Positions 38,441 through 49,442 of a stretch of DNA of 64,000 nucleotides are shown here, one piece after another. The notes beneath the pieces are model-generated. The model saw nothing but the letters and a program-made list of their open reading frames with translations. It had not been told where the DNA came from and did no database searches. Every line of letters begins with the position of its first letter. Position 1 is the stretch's first letter. Both the position numbers and the translations under genes were made by a program. Source of the stretch: Cupriavidus respiraculi (GTDB taxonomy: Bacteria > Pseudomonadota > Gammaproteobacteria > Burkholderiales > Burkholderiaceae); the NCBI RefSeq assembly GCF_914271545.1, contig NZ_CAJZAH010000010.1, positions 1 through 64,000 of the forward strand, in the 5' to 3' direction.

Positions 38441-39748
38441 ATGCATTTGTGTTCCCCGCTTGCGTGTGGGCGCCGACTGGCGTTCGCCATCACGCTGCTT
38501 AGCGTAGCCCATCCAGGGTGGGCCGAAACCACGGCCGCCCTTTCCTTGCAGGAAGCGGTTGCACTAGCGTCGTCGCGTTCCGCGGATGCGGAAACCTCGC
38601 GTTCGGCGGTCCAGGCAGCCATCGAGATGGCGGTGGCCGGCAAGCAGCTGCCGGATCCGGTCCTGAAGGTCGGCGTCAACAACGTGCCCGCGGATGGCAG
38701 AGACCGATTCTCCATTGGCACGGAATCGATGACCATGCGGTCGATCAGCCTGATGCAGGAGTTCACACGATCGGCCAAGCGCGAAGCCCGCGCACAGAGT
38801 TTCGAGGCCGAGGCGTCTTTCGCGGAGGCGCAACGTACCGCTGCGCTCGCAGCCGTGCAGCGCGGGGCCGCCACGGCCTGGCTTGACCGCTGGTACGCTG
38901 AGGGTGCGTACAGCGTGCTCCACGAGCAATCCGAGTCTGTCAGGCTGATGGTCGACGCCGCGCGGGCCGCGTATCGCGGCAATCGGGGCTCCAGGGCTGA
39001 CATCCTGGCGGCCGAGCTCGAACTTCAGCAATTGCAGGATCGGGAAGACGAGGCTCGCGCCGTGGTCGGTTCGTCTCGAGCAATGCTGCGCCGCTGGGTG
39101 GGGGATGCCGCGGAGCTGCCACTTGGCCAGCGCCCTGCTATCGAGGCGCCCGCATGGCTCAACACGCTCGATGACGCTGGCGTTGCTCAACTGCCCGAGG
39201 TGGCTGCCGCCCAGGCTCAGGTTGGCGTCGCCGAGGCCGAAGGCCGCTTCGCGCGGGCGAACAAGATACCGGACATAAGCGTCGAGCTGATGTACAGCCA
39301 GCGCGGACCCGCGTACTCCAACATGGTGTCCCTGAACGTCTCGTTGCCGCTGCCCTGGGACCAGCAGCATCGCCAGGACCGGGAGCTGGCCGCAAAGCTT
39401 TCGCGAGCCGATGCCGCCCGTGCGCAAGCCGAGTCGATACGCCGGGGCCTGGTCGGACAGTTACGCGGCAAGCAGGCGGAACTCGCGCACAGCCAGACAC
39501 GGTTGGCGCGCTATCGGGACACCACCATGCCGTTAGCGAAGGCGCAGACCGAGGCCGCCCTCACCGCTTACCGCGCTGGGGCTGGCAGCCTGACGGCGGT
39601 GGCCGAGGCCAGCCGCAGAGCGCTCAACGTCTCGCTCGAGCGCCTCAAGCTTGAAGCCGCCACCGCGCGGCTTTGGGCCGAGCTCGCGTTCCTGATGCCG
39701 TTGCCTGCCGCGGCGCAATTCCCGCTGCCGCAAGGAGCTGAAGAATGA
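38441..39748 (+). CDS. cusC: Outer-membrane efflux factor CusC
   Basis: 435 residues from ATG 38441 (CGGAGG upstream). Signal peptide ends GWAE. Two OEP (TolC-type) repeats: LSLQEAVALASSRSADAE at the start and AQVGVAEAEGRFARANKIPDI in the second half, with long helical stretches between. Forms the outer-membrane channel of the CusCBA pump. Its stop overlaps the cusB start (ATGA). Confidence 0.9.
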   Translation: MHLCSPLACGRRLAFAITLLSVAHPGWAETTAALSLQEAVALASSRSADAETSRSAVQAAIEMAVAGKQLPDPVLKVGVNNVPADGRDRFSIGTESMTMRSISLMQEFTRSAKREARAQSFEAEASFAEAQRTAALAAVQRGAATAWLDRWYAEGAYSVLHEQSESVRLMVDAARAAYRGNRGSRADILAAELELQQLQDREDEARAVVGSSRAMLRRWVGDAAELPLGQRPAIEAPAWLNTLDDAGVAQLPEVAAAQAQVGVAEAEGRFARANKIPDISVELMYSQRGPAYSNMVSLNVSLPLPWDQQHRQDRELAAKLSRADAARAQAESIRRGLVGQLRGKQAELAHSQTRLARYRDTTMPLAKAQTEAALTAYRAGAGSLTAVAEASRRALNVSLERLKLEAATARLWAELAFLMPLPAAAQFPLPQGAEE

Positions 39749-41301
39749 AAAGGAACACCATTGCACGGACGGTGACAGCTCTGGTTGTGGCGGCGAGCGT
39801 GGGGGGCGCCTATTACCTTGGCCATCAGCAAGGCCGCCAGCCGACGTCGGCGTCGGCGTCGGCAACGTCCGCAAGCGGCGGCGATACCGACCTCAAAGCT
39901 GGCCATATCGATTCCAAGACCGGCAAGCGCATTCTCTACTGGCACGATCCGATGGTGCCCGGGCAGCGCTTCGACAAGCCGGGCAAGTCGCCGTTCATGG
40001 ACATGCCGTTGGCGCCGGTGTACGAGGAAGCAGAGGGCGGCGCGGCGGTGACCATCGACAGCCGCGTAGCGCAGAATCTCGGCATTCGGACGGCTGAGGT
40101 GAGGATGGGCCGCCTGGAGTCGGCACTGCAGGTGCCCGGCAACGTTGCAATCAATGAACGCGGCATTGAAGTGCTCCAGGCTCGCACGACGGGGTTCATC
40201 GAACACACGTATGCCAGGGCAACGCTGGACCCGGTTCGAAAAGGGCAGGCCCTGGCGCAACTCTATGCGCCGGAATGGGTGGCGGCCCAGGAAGAGTATC
40301 TGGCTGTCAGTCGCATGGCGGGCAACTTGTCCAGCGACCTGCGCGAGGCGGCGATTGCCCGCATGCGCCAGGTCGGCATGAGCGACAGCCATATACGGTT
40401 GGTGCAAACCACCGGCAAACTGCAGCCACGGCTGACTGTCACCAGTCCGGTGGACGGCATCGTCACGGAAGTGGGTGCGCGCGATGGCATGACGGTGGTG
40501 CCCGGGATGACACTGTTTCGCATCGCCAGCCTCGCAACGGTGTGGGTACTGGCCGAGGTACCGGAAACCCATGCGGCCGCACTGCGGCCTGGACAGACGG
40601 TGTCGGCCATTGCTGCAGCGTTGCCGGACCAGACGTTGGCCGGCACGGTGGACGCCATCCTGCCCGACATCAGCGTGGGTACCCGCACGGTCAAAGTCCG
40701 CATCGTATTGCAGAACAAGGCGCGCAAGCTCTTGCCGGGCATGTTCGTATCGGTGCGCTTTGACGCCCCACCGGGCCCGGACCGTCTGCTTGTACCTACC
40801 GAGGCGCTGATCCGCACCGGGACACGGACGATAGCGATGGTGCAATCGGACCAGGGCGGATTCAGTCCCGTCGAAGTCAAGACGGGTGCAGCGGCAGGGG
40901 GGCAGACCGAGATCCTCGAGGGGCTGAAGCGCGGCCAGAAGATCGTCGTTTCGGGGCAGTTCCTGATCGACTCGGAGGCCAGCCTGCGCGGCACCGCTCA
41001 GCGCATGGAGCCAGCGCCCGGCGCCTCCTCCTCGGCCCCAGCCGCCGTTTCCGGTCCCGAGCATGGCGGCGTCGGACGGATCGAGGCAATCGGCCCGGAT
41101 GGCATGACCATTTCCCATGGGCCGATTCCTTCCGCCCAGTGGGGCCCCATGACAATGGAATTTGCCGCCCCCTCCGCCGGCATGCCGCAGGGCTTCAAGC
41201 CGGGGGACCGCGTTCGCTTTCGCTTCCATCTGAATCGCGAAGGCGTGGCAACCCTGTCGTCTGTCGAAGCGGCCACTCCCAAATCCGGAGCCGCACGATG
41301 A
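39745..41301 (+). CDS. cusB: Membrane-fusion protein CusB with two extra metal-binding domains
   Basis: 518 residues. N-terminal anchor (about 11-27), then a heavy-metal-binding motif [20 protein letters not shown] with [11 protein letters not shown] (about 70-95). The HlyD barrel/hairpin/lipoyl part spans about 105-405. After an Ala/Pro linker, the last 85 residues form a fused CusF-like domain: [20 protein letters not shown] keeps the His, Trp and Met copper ligands. Passes Cu(I)/Ag(I) to CusA. Overlaps cusC and cusA by 4 bp each. Confidence 0.93.
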   Translation: MKRNTIARTVTALVVAASVGGAYYLGHQQGRQPTSASASATSASGGDTDLKAGHIDSKTGKRILYWHDPMVPGQRFDKPGKSPFMDMPLAPVYEEAEGGAAVTIDSRVAQNLGIRTAEVRMGRLESALQVPGNVAINERGIEVLQARTTGFIEHTYARATLDPVRKGQALAQLYAPEWVAAQEEYLAVSRMAGNLSSDLREAAIARMRQVGMSDSHIRLVQTTGKLQPRLTVTSPVDGIVTEVGARDGMTVVPGMTLFRIASLATVWVLAEVPETHAAALRPGQTVSAIAAALPDQTLAGTVDAILPDISVGTRTVKVRIVLQNKARKLLPGMFVSVRFDAPPGPDRLLVPTEALIRTGTRTIAMVQSDQGGFSPVEVKTGAAAGGQTEILEGLKRGQKIVVSGQFLIDSEASLRGTAQRMEPAPGASSSAPAAVSGPEHGGVGRIEAIGPDGMTISHGPIPSAQWGPMTMEFAAPSAGMPQGFKPGDRVRFRFHLNREGVATLSSVEAATPKSGAAR

Positions 41302-44300
41302 TCGCCCGGCTTATCCTTGCTTCCATCCGGAATCGCTTCCTGGTACTGCTCGCCACGGTCATGCTGACCGCTTGGGGTCTATGGGCGGTACGCAGTACGC
41401 CGCTGGACGCCCTCCCCGACCTGTCGGACGTGCAGGTCATTATCCGCACGCCCTTTCCCGGCCAGGCGCCGCAGATCGTCGAGAACCAGGTCACCTATCC
41501 GCTGACCACGACCATGCTGTCCGTGCCAGGCGCGAAGACGGTGCGGGGCTACTCGTTCTTCGGTGACTCCTACGTCTACGTGCTGTTCGAGGATGGGACT
41601 GACCTTTACTGGGCCCGCTCGCGCGTGCTGGAATACCTTAACCAGGTGCAAGCCCGACTTCCCGCCGCCGCCAAGCCGGCGCTTGGGCCCGATGCAACCG
41701 GTGTAGGCTGGATCTATGAATATGCGCTGGTCGACAAGACCGGCCAGCATGACCTGAGCCAGCTGCGGGCTTTACAGGACTGGTTCCTGCGTTTCGAACT
41801 GAAATCGCTGCCCAATGTGGCGGAGGTCGCCTCCCTTGGCGGGATGGTCAAGCAATATCAGATCGTTTTGATGCCTGACCGCTTGCGGGCCTACAACTTG
41901 TCGCAAGGCAAGGTGCTGGCGGCGCTCAAGGGGGCAAACCAGGAAACCGGCGGCTCCGTGCTGGAATTGGGCGAAGCCGAATATATGGTCCGGGCGAGCG
42001 GCTACCTGAAAACCCTGGACGACTTTCGGCAGATTCCGCTGGTCACCAGCGATGCCGGCATTCCAGTGCGGCTGGGCGACGTCGCCACCGTCCAGTTGGG
42101 CCCCGAGATGCGGCGCGGCATCGCCGAGCTTGACGGTCAGGGCGAAGTGGCAGCCGGCATCATCGTGCTGCGCTCAGGCAAGAACGCACTGGAGACCATC
42201 GAGGCGGTCAAGGCAAAGCTGGCGGCTCTGCAAACTAGCTTGCCCCCAGGCGTTGAAGTCGTCACCACCTACGATCGCTCGTCGTTGATCGAGCGGGCGG
42301 TCAACAACCTCACCGCCAAGCTGATCGAGGAGTTTGTGGTGGTGGCGCTGGTTTGCCTGGTGTTCCTGTTTCATCTGCGCTCCGCACTGGTGGCCATTGT
42401 CTCGCTGCCGCTCGGCGTGCTGGCCGCATTCGTCGTGATGCACTACCAGGGCGTGAATGCCAACATCATGTCGCTGGGTGGCATTGCCATCGCCATCGGC
42501 GCGATGGTCGATGCCGCGGTTGTCATGATCGAGAACGCGCACAAGCATCTGGAGCACTGGCATGCCGACAATCCGCAGCGGGAACCGAGCGCCCAAGAGC
42601 GATGGCGAGTCATCGGCGAGTCCGCGGCGCAGGTCGGACCTGCCCTCTTCTTCTCGCTGCTGATCATCACGCTGTCGTTTATCCCGGTATTCACGCTGGA
42701 GGCGCAGGAGGGCCGGCTCTTTTCGCCGCTCGCTTTCACCAAGACCTACTCCATGGCAGCCGCTGCGGGATTGTCCGTCACGCTGGTACCGGTGCTGATG
42801 GGCTACATGATCCGGGGCAAGATCCCCTCGGAGCAGGCCAATCCGCTTAATCGGTGGCTGATCCGCGCCTATCGACCGCTGCTGGCCAAGGTGCTTGCAT
42901 ATCCGAAGACCACCGTCGCAATCGCCGTGGCGTTGCTGCTGGGGACGGCTTGGCCGATCCTGCGGATCGGTGGCGAATTCATGCCGCCGCTCGATGAAGG
43001 CGACCTGCTGTACATGCCATCTGCATTACCAGGCTTGTCGGCCGGCAAGGCCGCGCAGCTGCTACAGCAGACGGATAGGCTCATCAAGACGGTGCCCGAG
43101 GTCGCGACGGTATTCGGCAAGGCCGGTCGTGCCGACACCGCGACCGATCCGGCGCCGATCGAGATGTTCGAGACCACCATCCAGTTCAAGCCGCGCGACC
43201 AATGGCGCCCGGGCATGACCACCGACAAGCTGGTGGAGGAGCTGGATCGCATGGTCAAGGTACCGGGCCTGTCGAACATCTGGGTGCCGCCAATCCGTAA
43301 CCGGATCGACATGCTGGCCACGGGCATCAAGAGCCCGGTGGGTATCAAGGTGGCGGGCACGGACCTGAAGGAGATCGATCGGTTGGCAACGCGCATTGAG
43401 GAGGTCGTAAGGGTCGTTCCCGGCGTCAGTTCTGCGCTGGCAGAAAGGCTGACTGGCGGCCGCTATATCGACGTCGATATCGACCGACTCGCTGCTGGCC
43501 GCTACGGCATGAACATTCAGGACGTCCAGGCGATCGTGTCGTCCGCCATCGGCGGTGAGAATGTCGGCGAAGTGGTTGATGGACTCGCGCGCTTCCCTAT
43601 TAACGTCCGCTATCCACGGGACTATCGCGATTCCATCGAGCAATTGCACAGCCTGCCCATCGTGACTGACAAGGGGTTGCAGATCTCCCTCGCGGACGTT
43701 GCCCGTATTCAGGTTGTGCAAGGGCCTCCCATGCTGCGCAGTGAAAATGCCCGGCTCTCCGGCTGGATTTACGTCGATATTCGGGGCAGAGACCTGCGCT
43801 CGGCCGTGCGCGACATGCAGGATGCCGTCGCCAAGGCCGTGCCGATGCCGGCTGGCTACTCGCTGAGCTGGTCCGGGCAATTCGAATACCTCGAGCGCGC
43901 CACGGCGAAGCTGAAGGTGGTGGTTCCATTCACGTTGCTGATCATCTTCGTGCTGCTGTACCTGGTATTCGGCCGCCTGGATGAAGCGCTGCTCATCATG
44001 GGCACGCTGCCTCTCGCGCTGATCGGCGGGTTCTGGCTACTCTATCTGCTCGGCTACAACCTGTCGGTGGCCGGGATCGTCGGCTTTATCGCGCTCGCTG
44101 GCGTCGCCGCGGAGTTCGGCGTCATCATGCTGCTGTACCTGAAGCACGCATGGCGCGACCGATTGGAAAAAGGGGATGCCAGTGTGGCGGCCCTGCACGA
44201 CGCCATTCGGGAAGGCGCGGTGCTACGCGTGCGGCCAAAGGCCATGACGGTCGCGGTGATTCTGGCCGGCCTGATCCCAATCATGTGGTCGCACGGCACT

Positions 44301-44468
44301 GGTTCTGAAGTAATGCAGCGCATTGCCGCACCGATGGTCGGCGGCATGGTGACGGCCCCGCTGTTATCGATGTTCGTCGTGCCAGCGGTGTATCTGCTGG
44401 TTCGTCGACGTCAGATCCAGCAAGGTTCCTTTTCCACTAACCTCTCGCTTCGGGAGAAAACGCAATGA
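41298..44468 (+). CDS. cusA: RND copper/silver efflux transporter CusA (HME family)
   Basis: 1056 residues from ATG 41298, which overlaps the cusB stop. Twelve helices with two large periplasmic loops. The helix-4 motif [20 protein letters not shown] is the monovalent-metal (HME4) form, differing from the DFGIIIDG form of CzcA in this window. YMPSALPG and several Met-lined sites agree with Cu(I)/Ag(I) transport. Works in the inner membrane with CusB and CusC. Confidence 0.95.
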   Translation: MIARLILASIRNRFLVLLATVMLTAWGLWAVRSTPLDALPDLSDVQVIIRTPFPGQAPQIVENQVTYPLTTTMLSVPGAKTVRGYSFFGDSYVYVLFEDGTDLYWARSRVLEYLNQVQARLPAAAKPALGPDATGVGWIYEYALVDKTGQHDLSQLRALQDWFLRFELKSLPNVAEVASLGGMVKQYQIVLMPDRLRAYNLSQGKVLAALKGANQETGGSVLELGEAEYMVRASGYLKTLDDFRQIPLVTSDAGIPVRLGDVATVQLGPEMRRGIAELDGQGEVAAGIIVLRSGKNALETIEAVKAKLAALQTSLPPGVEVVTTYDRSSLIERAVNNLTAKLIEEFVVVALVCLVFLFHLRSALVAIVSLPLGVLAAFVVMHYQGVNANIMSLGGIAIAIGAMVDAAVVMIENAHKHLEHWHADNPQREPSAQERWRVIGESAAQVGPALFFSLLIITLSFIPVFTLEAQEGRLFSPLAFTKTYSMAAAAGLSVTLVPVLMGYMIRGKIPSEQANPLNRWLIRAYRPLLAKVLAYPKTTVAIAVALLLGTAWPILRIGGEFMPPLDEGDLLYMPSALPGLSAGKAAQLLQQTDRLIKTVPEVATVFGKAGRADTATDPAPIEMFETTIQFKPRDQWRPGMTTDKLVEELDRMVKVPGLSNIWVPPIRNRIDMLATGIKSPVGIKVAGTDLKEIDRLATRIEEVVRVVPGVSSALAERLTGGRYIDVDIDRLAAGRYGMNIQDVQAIVSSAIGGENVGEVVDGLARFPINVRYPRDYRDSIEQLHSLPIVTDKGLQISLADVARIQVVQGPPMLRSENARLSGWIYVDIRGRDLRSAVRDMQDAVAKAVPMPAGYSLSWSGQFEYLERATAKLKVVVPFTLLIIFVLLYLVFGRLDEALLIMGTLPLALIGGFWLLYLLGYNLSVAGIVGFIALAGVAAEFGVIMLLYLKHAWRDRLEKGDASVAALHDAIREGAVLRVRPKAMTVAVILAGLIPIMWSHGTGSEVMQRIAAPMVGGMVTAPLLSMFVVPAVYLLVRRRQIQQGSFSTNLSLREKTQ

Positions 44469-44803
44469 CCCCCCTCAAGACCCTCGTTATCGCACTGGCA
44501 ATCGGCGTCGCGCCGGCCGCGTTCGCCGCCGGTTCCATGGAAAGCATGGACATGAAGGCACCGGCCACCTCGCAAGCCGCGGCGCGTCCCGTAGCGGCAG
44601 AGATCAAGAAGATCGATGTGCAAGCCGGCAAGGTCACGCTCAAGCACGGCCCCATCGAGCATCTGGCCATGCCGGCCATGACAATGGCTTTTCCTGTCAA
44701 GGATCGCGCCTCCCTTGGGAACTTCAAGGAAGGGGACACGGTGTCCGTCGTATTCGATACCGTCGGCGGTCAGCCGACGGTCGTTGACATGCGCCGCAAT
44801 TGA
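44465..44803 (+). CDS. cusF: Periplasmic metallochaperone CusF, Trp site replaced by Met
   Basis: 112 residues; signal peptide ends AAFAA. The mature N-terminus is Met-rich (GSMESMDMK). The CusF beta-barrel carries [18 protein letters not shown]: His and two Met are where E. coli CusF has its copper ligands, but the Trp that caps the metal (NWPEMTM in E. coli) is Met here (AMPAMTM). The CusF-like domain fused to CusB keeps Trp. Overlaps cusA by 4 bp. Confidence 0.9.
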   Translation: MTPLKTLVIALAIGVAPAAFAAGSMESMDMKAPATSQAAARPVAAEIKKIDVQAGKVTLKHGPIEHLAMPAMTMAFPVKDRASLGNFKEGDTVSVVFDTVGGQPTVVDMRRN

Positions 44804-44812
44804 GCCAACGGC

Positions 44813-44838
44813 CCACCTCGCGGTCGTGCGCGAGGTGT
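44813..44838 (+). terminator. Strong hairpin after cusF without T run
   Basis: ACCTCGCG (44815-44822) pairs perfectly with CGCGAGGT (44829-44836) around a six-base loop, nine bases after the cusF stop. There is no T tract, so it may protect the mRNA end or act with Rho. Confidence 0.45.
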
Positions 44839-45189
44839 GGTCGCGTACGGTAAAACGCGACATCACGACGGCCACGCGTTGGCCCATTGCAGGCTGCCCT
44901 TTCCGATGGGCTCGGACGATGGTTGGCACGCCGCAGCGGCTGGCACAGTTGACCGACTTCGTCACCGCACGGTATCGGACGCATCTTTGGGACGGTAATA
45001 AGTGCGATTGGTGGCACGCGGAATGCATTGGCTCCTCGACGTCCCCTAATGCTCGACCGGACGCGTAACGGGATCGTGCGGCTGCGGTATCCGGCCGGAC
45101 GATGCATGGAATGCAAGGGACATTGCAATCCTGTAATCCGCGCTGCGTAACCGGAGCGACCCAACAAGTTGGGGCCATCGCCATGGGGA

Positions 45190-45525
45190 CGCCGGCAAGC
45201 AGTGCATCGTGCTCCGCCATGGCGCGGCATGCCTGCGCACAACGCCGGCACGCTGGTGCGCACTCCTGGCAATGCTGAGCCGAGTGTCGCTCGCATTCCG
45301 CACCGCATGCTTCGCAAGCGGTCGCACAAAGGCTGCAAAGATCCTTGGCGAAGCGACTTCCCCGCGCCATATGGGCCCTGGCCATCCGACACATCGCAGC
45401 GCAGTCCAGACCCAGGCGGACGCACTCGGTCATCTCTTGAACGTTCGGCTCACTCAGACACGAGGCGGCGCAGTGCTCGCATGCCACCGCGCAGGCGTTG
45501 CACTCGTCGATATAGTCTTGAAACC
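45190..45525 (-). pseudogene. Decayed Csp copper-storage paralogue
   Basis: Matches the protein at 21788-22114 from IDECNACAVACEHCAASC to CRRCAQACRAMA, with all cluster cysteines kept. The start and first eight residues are replaced by unrelated sequence, and the stop TAG has become GAG, so the frame runs on for hundreds of codons. Downstream DNA (around 44905-45190) also parallels 21540-21790. A pseudogene unless an alternative start is used. Confidence 0.75.
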
Positions 45526-45858
45526 AACACGAGCGTATCGAGCCGCTTGAGCCACCGCACCAAAGGGCTTTCCGGGTAGCCCAAGTCGTCGACCTTAGCG
45601 CCTGCACTCCGGGGCTGATCGAGACTTATGCGTTGGCCTTCGTGTTCGCCGCGACATAGTTCATCAGTACCGCAATAGAGGTTTAGATCCGACTACCGAT
45701 GACCGCGCTGGGGGATGGAAAGGGTGGATTGCCTCTTGAGATCAAACCTTGCCCGCTTGGCGGCCAGTTGAGACAGCCCTCGAATAGCGGCTTGGCACAC
45801 GCTGCCCGACGGCGCGCGATAACGCCGGATGAGCAACCGGCCCGTTTGTTCTCCCTGT
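45526..45858. other. Stretch without a supported gene downstream of lspA
   Basis: No recognisable protein on either strand. It separates the csp relic from lspA, whose 3' end faces it. Confidence 0.4.
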
Positions 45859-46365
45859 TTAACCATTCGTCTCGCGTACCTGCTTACGGCCGAACAATTC
45901 ATAAATAACGAGCAATGCGGCTCCGACAGTGATGCCGATGTCGGCCATGTTGAACGCGGGCCAATGGTGCATTCCCCAGTGAAAGTCGATCCAGTCCACC
46001 ACGGCGCCGCGTGCGGTCCGGTCGAACATGTTCGCCAGGGCACCGCCCAAGATCAGGCCAAAGGCCATTTGCTCGGACCGCGAGGTGCCAGGACGCCGGA
46101 TCATGAAGACCAGAAAGGCCGATGCCACCAGGGCGACCGCGATGAAGAAGACGCGTTGCCAGCCTCCCGCGTCGTGCAGAAAGCTAAAGGCGGCACCCCG
46201 GTTGAGCAGATGCACGATGTTGAGAACCGGGAGCCAGTCGTGTTGAGTCCCGTACTCGACCCAGCCGACGATAGCGGCTTTCGTGACTATGTCGGCGGCG
46301 AGAACCAGTGCCGCCAGCAAGAAGCCCGAGCGAGCGTTGCGGTCAGCTTGCATGGTGCCGATCAT
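45859..46365 (-). CDS. lspA: Lipoprotein signal peptidase (LspA, PbrC-like)
   Basis: 168 residues with four membrane helices. Catalytic motifs of signal peptidase II are present: NRGAAFSFLHD, LGGALANMFDRTARGAVVDWIDF with Asp, and FNMADIGITVGAALL with the second Asp. Overlaps the end of the upstream ATPase gene by 23 bp. In lead-resistance loci such an enzyme (PbrC) matures a phosphatase (PbrB); no PbrB is seen here, so its target may lie elsewhere. Confidence 0.9.
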   Translation of the reverse strand: MIGTMQADRNARSGFLLAALVLAADIVTKAAIVGWVEYGTQHDWLPVLNIVHLLNRGAAFSFLHDAGGWQRVFFIAVALVASAFLVFMIRRPGTSRSEQMAFGLILGGALANMFDRTARGAVVDWIDFHWGMHHWPAFNMADIGITVGAALLVIYELFGRKQVRETNG

Positions 46366-49357
46366 TTGATGCCGAACCGCCCAACAGGCGCAGCCCGTTG
46401 AAGACTACGGCTAGACTTGCCCCCATGTCGGCGAGGATGGCCAGCCACAGGCTGGCATGGCCGGTGAAGGCGAGCACCATGAATACCGCCTTGGTGCCGA
46501 TGGCAAAGGCGATGTTGGCCTTGAGGACGCCACCGACCCGGCGCGACAGCGCGATGAACTCCGGCAGCTTGCGCAAATCATCTTGCATCAGCGCCACGTC
46601 GGCGGTCTCGATAGCAGTGTCCGTGCCGGCCGCGCCCATGGCAAAGCCGATATTCGATTTCGCAAGCGCCGGCGCGTCGTTGACGCCGTCGCCCACCATG
46701 CCGACCGGGCCCCGAGAAGCGAGTCCTTCGATCGCGGCCATTTTGTCGTGGGGCAGCAGGTCGCCGCGGACATCGCTGATGCCGACCTGCGCCGCAACCG
46801 CTTCTGCAGTCTTGCGATTATCCCCGGTGAGCATCACCGGCTCGACGCCCAACCGCTTGAGCGCCGCAACCGCCTGCTTGCTACTGTCGCGGACCGTGTC
46901 GGCGACCGCAAGCACCGCCAAGGTCTGTGTGTCGGTGGCCAATACCACCGCGGTCTTCGCCTGCGCTTCGAACGTCTCGAGCAGCGTGCGCACTGCTTCC
47001 GTGGCCACGTCCAGTTCATTGGCCAAGCGGTGATTGCCGACATAGTAGGTCTGGCCGTCGATGTCCCCCCTCACACCCCGGCCGGGCAACGCTTCAAACC
47101 GCTGTACTGCGGCATGGGGTCGGTCTCCGTAGGCGCTGACGATCGCCGTGGCCACCGGGTGCTCCGACAACGCATCCAGGCTGGCAGCAATACGCAGCAC
47201 TTCGCCCTCCGAGACCGAGCTCACCGGCACGGCATCGGTGAGCGCCGGCCGTCCGTGCGTAAGCGTGCCCGTTTTATCCAGAGCCACGGCACGCAGCACG
47301 CGCCCTTGTTCCAGGTACAGGCCGCCCTTGACCAAAATGCCGCGCCGCGCGGCGGCGGCCAAGCCACTGACCACAGTTACCGGGGTCGAGATGACGAGCG
47401 CGCACGGACAGGCGATCACCAGCATCACCAGGGCCTTGTAGACCCAATCGAACCACGGCAGGCCAAGCAGCAACGGCGGCATCACCGCAATGGCAACGGC
47501 CAGGGCAAACACCACAGGGGTGTACACGCTCGCGAAACGGTCAACGAAGCGCTGTGTCGGTGCCCGTTGGCCTTGTGCTTCCTGGACCGAGCGGGCAATG
47601 CGGTCGAGCGTGGTGTCACCCTTGCGCGCATGCACTTCGTATTCCAAGATGCCACGCTCGTTAATTGAGCCAGCGAAGACCGTATCACCGACATTCTTCT
47701 CCACCGGCATGCTCTCGCCGGTAATCGGTGCCTGGTTGATTGCAGACACGCCCGAGATCACCACGCCGTCCAGGGCAATGCGTTCGCCGGGCCGCACCCG
47801 TACCATAGCGCCGACCGGCACGGCCTCGGCTTTGACCTCCTGCCAGCGCCCGTCGTCGTGACGCACCAGTGCGGTCTCCGGCGCCAGATCCATCAGCTTG
47901 CGGATCGCGTTGCGCGCTCGGTCCAGGCTCAATGCTTCAATCATCTCCGCGATGCCGAACAGCCAGATCACCACGGCGGCTTCCGGCCACTGGCCAATCA
48001 AGGCGGCACCGATAACAGCGATCGTCATCAGCAGGTTCATGTTCAGCGACAGCGTACGCAGCGCAATCCAGCCCTTCTTCAGCGTTTCGATGCCGCCCAG
48101 CGCGATGGCTGTGAGCGATGCCGCCACGACCGGTAAGGACGATTCCCCCCAGCCGGAAAAGGCAAGGATTTCCGCACCGACAGCTAGCACACCTGCCGCA
48201 CCCATGCGCAGCCACCGCGCCTTCGAAATGCCGGCGCCGAATCCCCGTGTTACTGCTGGCGCCGGTCGACTGTGGTCGCGCAGGACCGGCTGCATGCCCA
48301 GCCGCTCGATCGCCGCCGTGATCGGCGCCTCGTCGTGAAGCGAATGGCTCACAGTCAGCGTGCGACTCATCAGATTGAATTGCAGGCCCGCGACACCGGA
48401 CATGCCTTCGAGTGCCTTGCGCAGCAGCGCCTCCTCAGTCGGGCAGTCCATCTTCTCGATCAGGTAAGTGGCCTGTCCCATGGCGCTCGGCCCAGCTTCG
48501 CGCTCAACCGTAGCATGCATGCCAATTTCGCGCAGCGCCGTGAGCACCCGGGCGGGGTCATCGAGACGATGCTGCACGGCCAAGCGCCGGTTCATCAGAT
48601 CAAAATCGAGGTGGTCGATGCCTGCCACTTGGCCCAGACACTTGCGGATTAGCGCTTCCTCGGTCGGGCAGTCCATGTTGGTGATCAGGAACTGCGTGGT
48701 GTTGCCGCTGGCGGCCGGCGCCTGCGACACGGTCTTACCGCAGGGGCCGCATCCTGCGTCCCCCGTGGGCCCGGACGACGGCACCGCCGCTGTGGCATTT
48801 GGCGCCCGTGCCTCCATGCCGATCGCCCGCAACTGCGTCAGGATCGAATCCACCGACGGCAAGTTGTGCACGACCGACAGGCGACGGTTGACCAAATCGA
48901 ACTGCAGCCACTTCACCCCTTCAAGCGGCTCGAGCCGGGCCCGGATGGCGGCCTCCTCCGATCGGCAATCCATGTTCGGGATGGTGAAGACCGCGATCGA
49001 CACGCGGCTTTGGTTGTCATTGCAGGACGAAGCGCATGCGGACCCGTATGGGCGGCTGTCAGCCAGCGCATCGGTGTTATCTAACGAAGCCGCCATGCCG
49101 ATTTCGTTCAGCGCGTGGAGCAGCGGCTCGACGGTGGGCAGCGCATGCGCAACTGCCAGCCGACGCTCCCCCAGGTTGAACGCGAGCACCCGGATCTCTG
49201 GCATTTGAGCAAGCCGAGCGCGGATTGCCGCCTCTTCGTTGCGGCAGTCCATGTTGGGAATGTGCAATACCGTGGTTGCGCCGTGCGTAGTGGGCGCATT
49301 GCCCGTTCTATGCGCACTTTGCCCTGCGCTGGTTTTGTCGGCTTGATCGGTTTTCAT
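46343..49357 (-). CDS. cadA: Pb/Cd/Zn-exporting P1B-2 ATPase with four N-terminal HMA domains
   Basis: 1004 residues from ATG 49357 (GGGAG upstream), far longer than the usual 700-800. Four successive HMA domains start IPNMDCRNEE (Cys38), IPNMDCRSEE (Cys131), ITNMDCPTEE (Cys230) and IEKMDCPTEE (Cys305); each has a single Cys followed by acidic residues, as in Zn/Cd/Pb pumps. Linkers contain CASSC and CGPCGK. Core: TGESMPV, CPCALV near 651, DKTGTLTHGRP near 691, [15 protein letters not shown]. Expels divalent soft metals. A MerR-type promoter directly precedes it. Confidence 0.93.
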   Translation of the reverse strand: MKTDQADKTSAGQSAHRTGNAPTTHGATTVLHIPNMDCRNEEAAIRARLAQMPEIRVLAFNLGERRLAVAHALPTVEPLLHALNEIGMAASLDNTDALADSRPYGSACASSCNDNQSRVSIAVFTIPNMDCRSEEAAIRARLEPLEGVKWLQFDLVNRRLSVVHNLPSVDSILTQLRAIGMEARAPNATAAVPSSGPTGDAGCGPCGKTVSQAPAASGNTTQFLITNMDCPTEEALIRKCLGQVAGIDHLDFDLMNRRLAVQHRLDDPARVLTALREIGMHATVEREAGPSAMGQATYLIEKMDCPTEEALLRKALEGMSGVAGLQFNLMSRTLTVSHSLHDEAPITAAIERLGMQPVLRDHSRPAPAVTRGFGAGISKARWLRMGAAGVLAVGAEILAFSGWGESSLPVVAASLTAIALGGIETLKKGWIALRTLSLNMNLLMTIAVIGAALIGQWPEAAVVIWLFGIAEMIEALSLDRARNAIRKLMDLAPETALVRHDDGRWQEVKAEAVPVGAMVRVRPGERIALDGVVISGVSAINQAPITGESMPVEKNVGDTVFAGSINERGILEYEVHARKGDTTLDRIARSVQEAQGQRAPTQRFVDRFASVYTPVVFALAVAIAVMPPLLLGLPWFDWVYKALVMLVIACPCALVISTPVTVVSGLAAAARRGILVKGGLYLEQGRVLRAVALDKTGTLTHGRPALTDAVPVSSVSEGEVLRIAASLDALSEHPVATAIVSAYGDRPHAAVQRFEALPGRGVRGDIDGQTYYVGNHRLANELDVATEAVRTLLETFEAQAKTAVVLATDTQTLAVLAVADTVRDSSKQAVAALKRLGVEPVMLTGDNRKTAEAVAAQVGISDVRGDLLPHDKMAAIEGLASRGPVGMVGDGVNDAPALAKSNIGFAMGAAGTDTAIETADVALMQDDLRKLPEFIALSRRVGGVLKANIAFAIGTKAVFMVLAFTGHASLWLAILADMGASLAVVFNGLRLLGGSASNDRHHAS

Positions 49358-49382
49358 TTCAGGATCTCCCATCGCTGAGTGC

Positions 49383-49413
49383 ATTCCACACCCTGAAGTC
49401 CCTTCAGAGTCAA
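49383..49413 (-). promoter_or_regulatory. PbrR/CadR/ZntR-type promoter of the cadA-type gene
   Basis: Minus strand: TTGACT (49408-49413), 19-bp spacer CTGAAGGGACTTCAGGGTG, TGGAAT (49383-49388). The dyad ACTCTGAAG-GGA-CTTCAGGGT has one mismatch and strongly resembles known divalent-metal MerR operators. The start codon is 25 bp away. Confidence 0.8.
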
Positions 49414-49442
49414 GCGCAGCGTTTCGCGCCCGGGCAGCACGA

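Noticed and set aside
39568-41229. 553-codon frame antisense to cusC and cusB
   Set aside because: The plus-strand genes are certain; no signature on this strand.
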